Both the position numbers and the translations under genes were made by a program. Shown in pieces: positions 63,001-64,000 of a stretch of DNA of 64,000 nt. The notes under the pieces are model-generated. The model had not been told where the DNA came from. It did not search any database and was given only the letters and a program-made list of their open reading frames with translations. Within the stretch, counting starts at the first letter, position 1, and the number at the start of each line of letters is the position of its first letter. This DNA comes from Bradyrhizobium diazoefficiens (GTDB lineage Bacteria; Pseudomonadota; Alphaproteobacteria; Rhizobiales; Xanthobacteraceae): assembly GCF_016599855.1 (NCBI RefSeq), contig NZ_CP067041.1, forward strand, positions 4,340,001 through 4,404,000, written 5' to 3'.

Positions 63001-64000
63001 AAATCTGGCCGGCGAACGGCAGGTTGATCGTTCCGGTCACGGCGGCCCCCCCCGCCGCTGCGACGGGCCCGAAGCTGATCGTCAGGTCCGGCCGGTTCGC
63101 GGCCGGGCCTGTCACCGTCAGACTGGAATCGTTCGAGGCGACAAACAGCGCAGCTTGGCCGCGAGCGAGCACCGCGAGGTCGGTGGGCCCCACCGATCGG
63201 CCGTCGGGAAGGGTAAGGGGGAGTCTCGTGAGATCGGCGTTGCTGATCTGCGTGCCGTTCAACGTGCCTCCCAGAGCAGTCGCGATTTGTTGCGCCGAGA
63301 CAGGAGTTGTTGACGCAAACACATAGTGACGACCGAAGCCCGACTGAATAGTGCCGGCGGTCTCGATGACGCTGCCGGAAGCAATCGTGACCCCGCCGCC
63401 GGCAGTCGGGAGCGTGACCTTTACGGTGCCGAGGCCGGCAACGGTGACGGTCTGCGCAAGAGGATTCGCGGGTTGCGCCGCGAGTACGAGTTCGGGAACC
63501 GTCAGCGCTGTGCCTCGGGCGTCGATCATGACCTCGCCTGCAGTGGGTGTGATCAACGTGTCGCCGCTGGCCGTATCCGTGCGCAGCCCGCCGAGCAGCA
63601 TGCTCTCCAATCCGAGCGCGTTGAGCTGATCGACCGAAAGCCAGACCCAACCATCGCCTGACGGATAGGCGGGTTCGACGCCGATCGGGTTCGTCGGGCT
63701 CACGACCAGCTTGCTCGCGGAAATGTCGAACTCGCCGCCGCGGCCGCCAGGAGCCGCTTCTGCTGCGATCGTGCCGGCCAGGTCGAGCGACTGCGATGCA
63801 ACCGCGGCAATCCGCCCAGCGTCGATCGGCAATCGGGGTGCCATGACGCCGTCATGTTTGGCCTTGGCGGCGAAATAGCTGTTCGCCGAGCTCAGGGTGT
63901 ATTCGCTGTACTGCTTCCACACCGCGCCGGTCTGCACCGCGAACAGCTCCTCACCGGCCGACCGCTTGCCCGGTTGCGTCGACGAGGTGTAATAGCCCGT
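57080..64000 (-). CDS. Large filamentous-haemagglutinin-like surface protein (5' end beyond the window)
   Basis: At least 2306 residues are visible; the frame is still open at the right edge, where codons for TGYYTSSTQPGKRSAGEELFAVQTG precede the first putative start, so the N-terminus is missing. The sequence is a long Gly/Ser/Thr/Asn-rich beta-helix repeat (GSVIETAGTIQSGFG, LDASTAHGNGRGGDVVLG, GGDISIMGPGGNIRVGS) of the filamentous-haemagglutinin type with a DUF3739-like C-terminal half. Such proteins are normally secreted by a two-partner (TpsB) porter. The tail (VVGYGGGDGSSEATPSGA) is Ser/Thr/Glu-rich. A porter gene is not in the window. Probably a surface adhesin. Confidence 0.85.
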   Translation of the reverse strand, partial: TGYYTSSTQPGKRSAGEELFAVQTGAVWKQYSEYTLSSANSYFAAKAKHDGVMAPRLPIDAGRIAAVASQSLDLAGTIAAEAAPGGRGGEFDISASKLVVSPTNPIGVEPAYPSGDGWVWLSVDQLNALGLESMLLGGLRTDTASGDTLITPTAGEVMIDARGTALTVPELVLAAQPANPLAQTVTVAGLGTVKVTLPTAGGGVTIASGSVIETAGTIQSGFGRHYVFASTTPVSAQQIATALGGTLNGTQISNADLTRLPLTLPDGRSVGPTDLAVLARGQAALFVASNDSSLTVTGPAANRPDLTISFGPVAAAGGAAVTGTINLPFAGQILLEAGSRISTQTLSLQATSNTNAIELNAQTSHPGAPPAVLDAKQINITARSIGFESNPSPGRTEALLLSQTNLGQLAGVQSLALKALSGPMTFYGDVAFAPSGAMQNLTLDARTVLGTGGNAKLAIGGTVTLISSSSASEAASTSTSGIFELDAGRIVLGGGTQTIAGFSHINWTAAERLDIAGPGALALGAAGQAAAVDVNINTPLVRVSGQTGAASGAQFALTTKGTATITRPGDPSAFVSRPDDSSDLGGNFAVTAASIRLGEVDANDQPLLAGGIIQAQAGIITLHATSGDVTLDPGAYIAAGGYKKTFIDVTTYAPGGKVVLQSDAKNVNMRENSVVDVAQPGEGLGHGGEIDATARNGDAVVSGALLGAGGGGLGGSFKLDILGAANLDLLASTLGAGGLNGAIDIHTRTGNLALSARSTLKANSIVLTADDQRWNGTDGHNGQVIIAGKIDASGSSTDTIDGSGQAGGQVSLYGYNAVVLTAGANIDASTAHGNGRGGDVVLGIGTNAAGDIDLKGGGINVSGPQGGVGGTIRLRAPIIAGNALGQGDVRIAGLESSITGARAVTVEPYVTLSTDGSIGLNGSWYVWNGVIDPANNPYFYNLVAAYVQGTTRYGFAGTFARLTPLAQQLGAGVVTVQPGLELVNTNTAVNNGDITVGSNWNLASGTAYDLNTRGGVTYYDSNSSSVKLDYRLYPYLYGSNVGALFGVSSPGALTLRTAGNINVNASISDGFFQFSNYLDPTYVKQVGTYLAGSQARGMDGNLSPTGQNTYLYRLNAFNPKSSVPIAPYNQAANGISPGSDALASADLFPHSLLMCQTYCGNGWGTKVSVVDPGSWSYRFTAGADVASANPAAMQSLATVATGSVIVDHHTTYNQSTYNLSGSVNSVQVNLATMVRTGTGDISISAARDVVLNDTTAPGTIYSAGVNTARLADPQYQLSGTTVSAQNPDGFLEPQVLGYSSIFNTTLYGPPTAAAFPENGGNVNIVAQRDFIGFNTTTTSGNQTSFQLFAPWLLAQAELTPVPVNVGTRLMGAGVFAPTSTSIASQSAWWIQYGSFQQGVLSAGGDVSLTVGRDMRDVSVSLPTTGRVSGGLSVASTPQTHVYGSGNLSVQVGRDLLGGALYEGSGHASVVVRGSVGQAGNLVASNGSSVNYPLLAVDSGQIALAATGSVTIAGVINPAEIHSQAGSFGDPLGRSAAVYMDTYGPNSAASILAVGGNFAIGVAPIGTFYGGRDLAYPASFEAAALRGDIKTIDMTFVQNSGILLSGSPAGTFQLLAQGTIDLTGGYSPTTGFYRPTFSAGPSLLDTAFNPFRPNNGFDDRLSREVLAHQDDTEVAHIYAMTGDILGVGSVKSTISNNQLSISDVQRVEINSPAEIHAGRDIVDLNLIVQNIAASDVSKVDAGRDIYYTGYNLAGGLQVAGPGFFVVQAGRDLGPLLPAVHDNVNEAFMQQGITAVGNASFTPVGNRYVTQASSGMYDPLLLGPTGRTPKQRNPLLAQTGADLIVQFGVAKGINYKGIIDAYIDPKNAANVAHNYDFNTDALRGYLKSDAVFNYFNSAPGQLALTKNNINVNQDNDPKTVDRSKLNKYLDGLTNPWPFFAGLLPDQIQRGFVDVGSFFLRFGLLPTDQNSAWALFQLLRPDLQQVFVDQVFYAEFKAVGEAQKNSPGNYQRGYQAINTLFPAGLGYTANALSGGSNDANKSVATGDLDMLHATIQTQQGGDISIMGPGGNIRVGSLATEPNQLLKLNDLGIMTLAGGSINTFTDQSIRVNSSRVFTEQGGDILMWSSNGDLDAGRGAKTTLSLPPVQVHFDQDDYASTDLGGLVTGAGIAVLQTSSAATTSNLYLLTPRGTVDAGTAGIRASGNLIIAAVQVVNAFNVKVGGTTTGIQVASVPNVGALSAASGAAGAAAKSAETPTGSGGGTDRASVFIVEVVGYGGGDGSSEATPSGATTSPGESASPEESTRRNGR

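Overview
This is a 64-kb, GC-rich chromosomal window from an alphaproteobacterium of the Hyphomicrobiales, most likely Bradyrhizobium or a close relative (Nitrobacteraceae). The basis is the gene content (DivK/PleD, MipZ, EipB, ClpS-ClpA, a phasin, tandem DUF3551 proteins, TadG-like and DUF1489 proteins, exo-type polysaccharide genes) and several palindromic intergenic repeats that recall those of bradyrhizobia. That placement is an inference from reading; no search was run. No rRNA, tRNA, CRISPR array, complete insertion sequence or prophage was seen.

Layout. 1-6.3 kb: the end of a flavin-dependent monooxygenase, rpmG, small secreted or hypothetical proteins, a methyltransferase, and an MFS exporter divergent from a TetR regulator with a perfect 24-bp operator between them. 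6.6-10.6 kb: divK-pleD (cell-cycle signalling and c-di-GMP) divergent from a tightly overlapping DUF3572-dinB-ACT operon. 10.6-18.6 kb: housekeeping genes (two RidA proteins, EipB, GDPD, FemAB-like, HIT, TrmO, a lytic transglycosylase, an orphan TRAP binding protein, a HAD phosphatase). 18.6-21.9 kb: an aldoxime-to-carboxylate module (aldoxime dehydratase and nitrilase, divergent AraC regulator). 22-26.7 kb: a DHA2 exporter and the clpS-clpA protease adaptor and unfoldase. 27-36.8 kb: a TadG-like VWA protein, a phasin with a PhaR-like promoter, a SPOR-tailed D,D-carboxypeptidase, a VWA/J-domain pair, mipZ and panC. 36.8-47.6 kb: envelope and hypothetical genes, mgtE and two paralogous polysaccharide deacetylases. 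47.9-64 kb: a surface-structure region with a LapG-type periplasmic cysteine peptidase, two unusual divergent DNA-binding proteins, a Wzx-like flippase, a Wzc/ExoP tyrosine autokinase, an O-antigen ligase/polymerase, galE, and a filamentous-haemagglutinin-like protein of more than 2300 residues that runs off the right edge.

How the parts fit. Cell-cycle and envelope functions are over-represented: DivK, PleD, MipZ, two SPOR-type peptidoglycan enzymes, EipB, a TolA-like protein, and the polysaccharide/adhesin block. The least ordinary items are a frameshifted scar of an MFS 3' end next to the methyltransferase gene, a solo IS3-OrfA-like protein facing a second DNA-binding protein across an AT-rich control region at the exopolysaccharide locus, the aldoxime cluster, and the VWA/J-domain pair. 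No complete new system was proven; these are the best leads.
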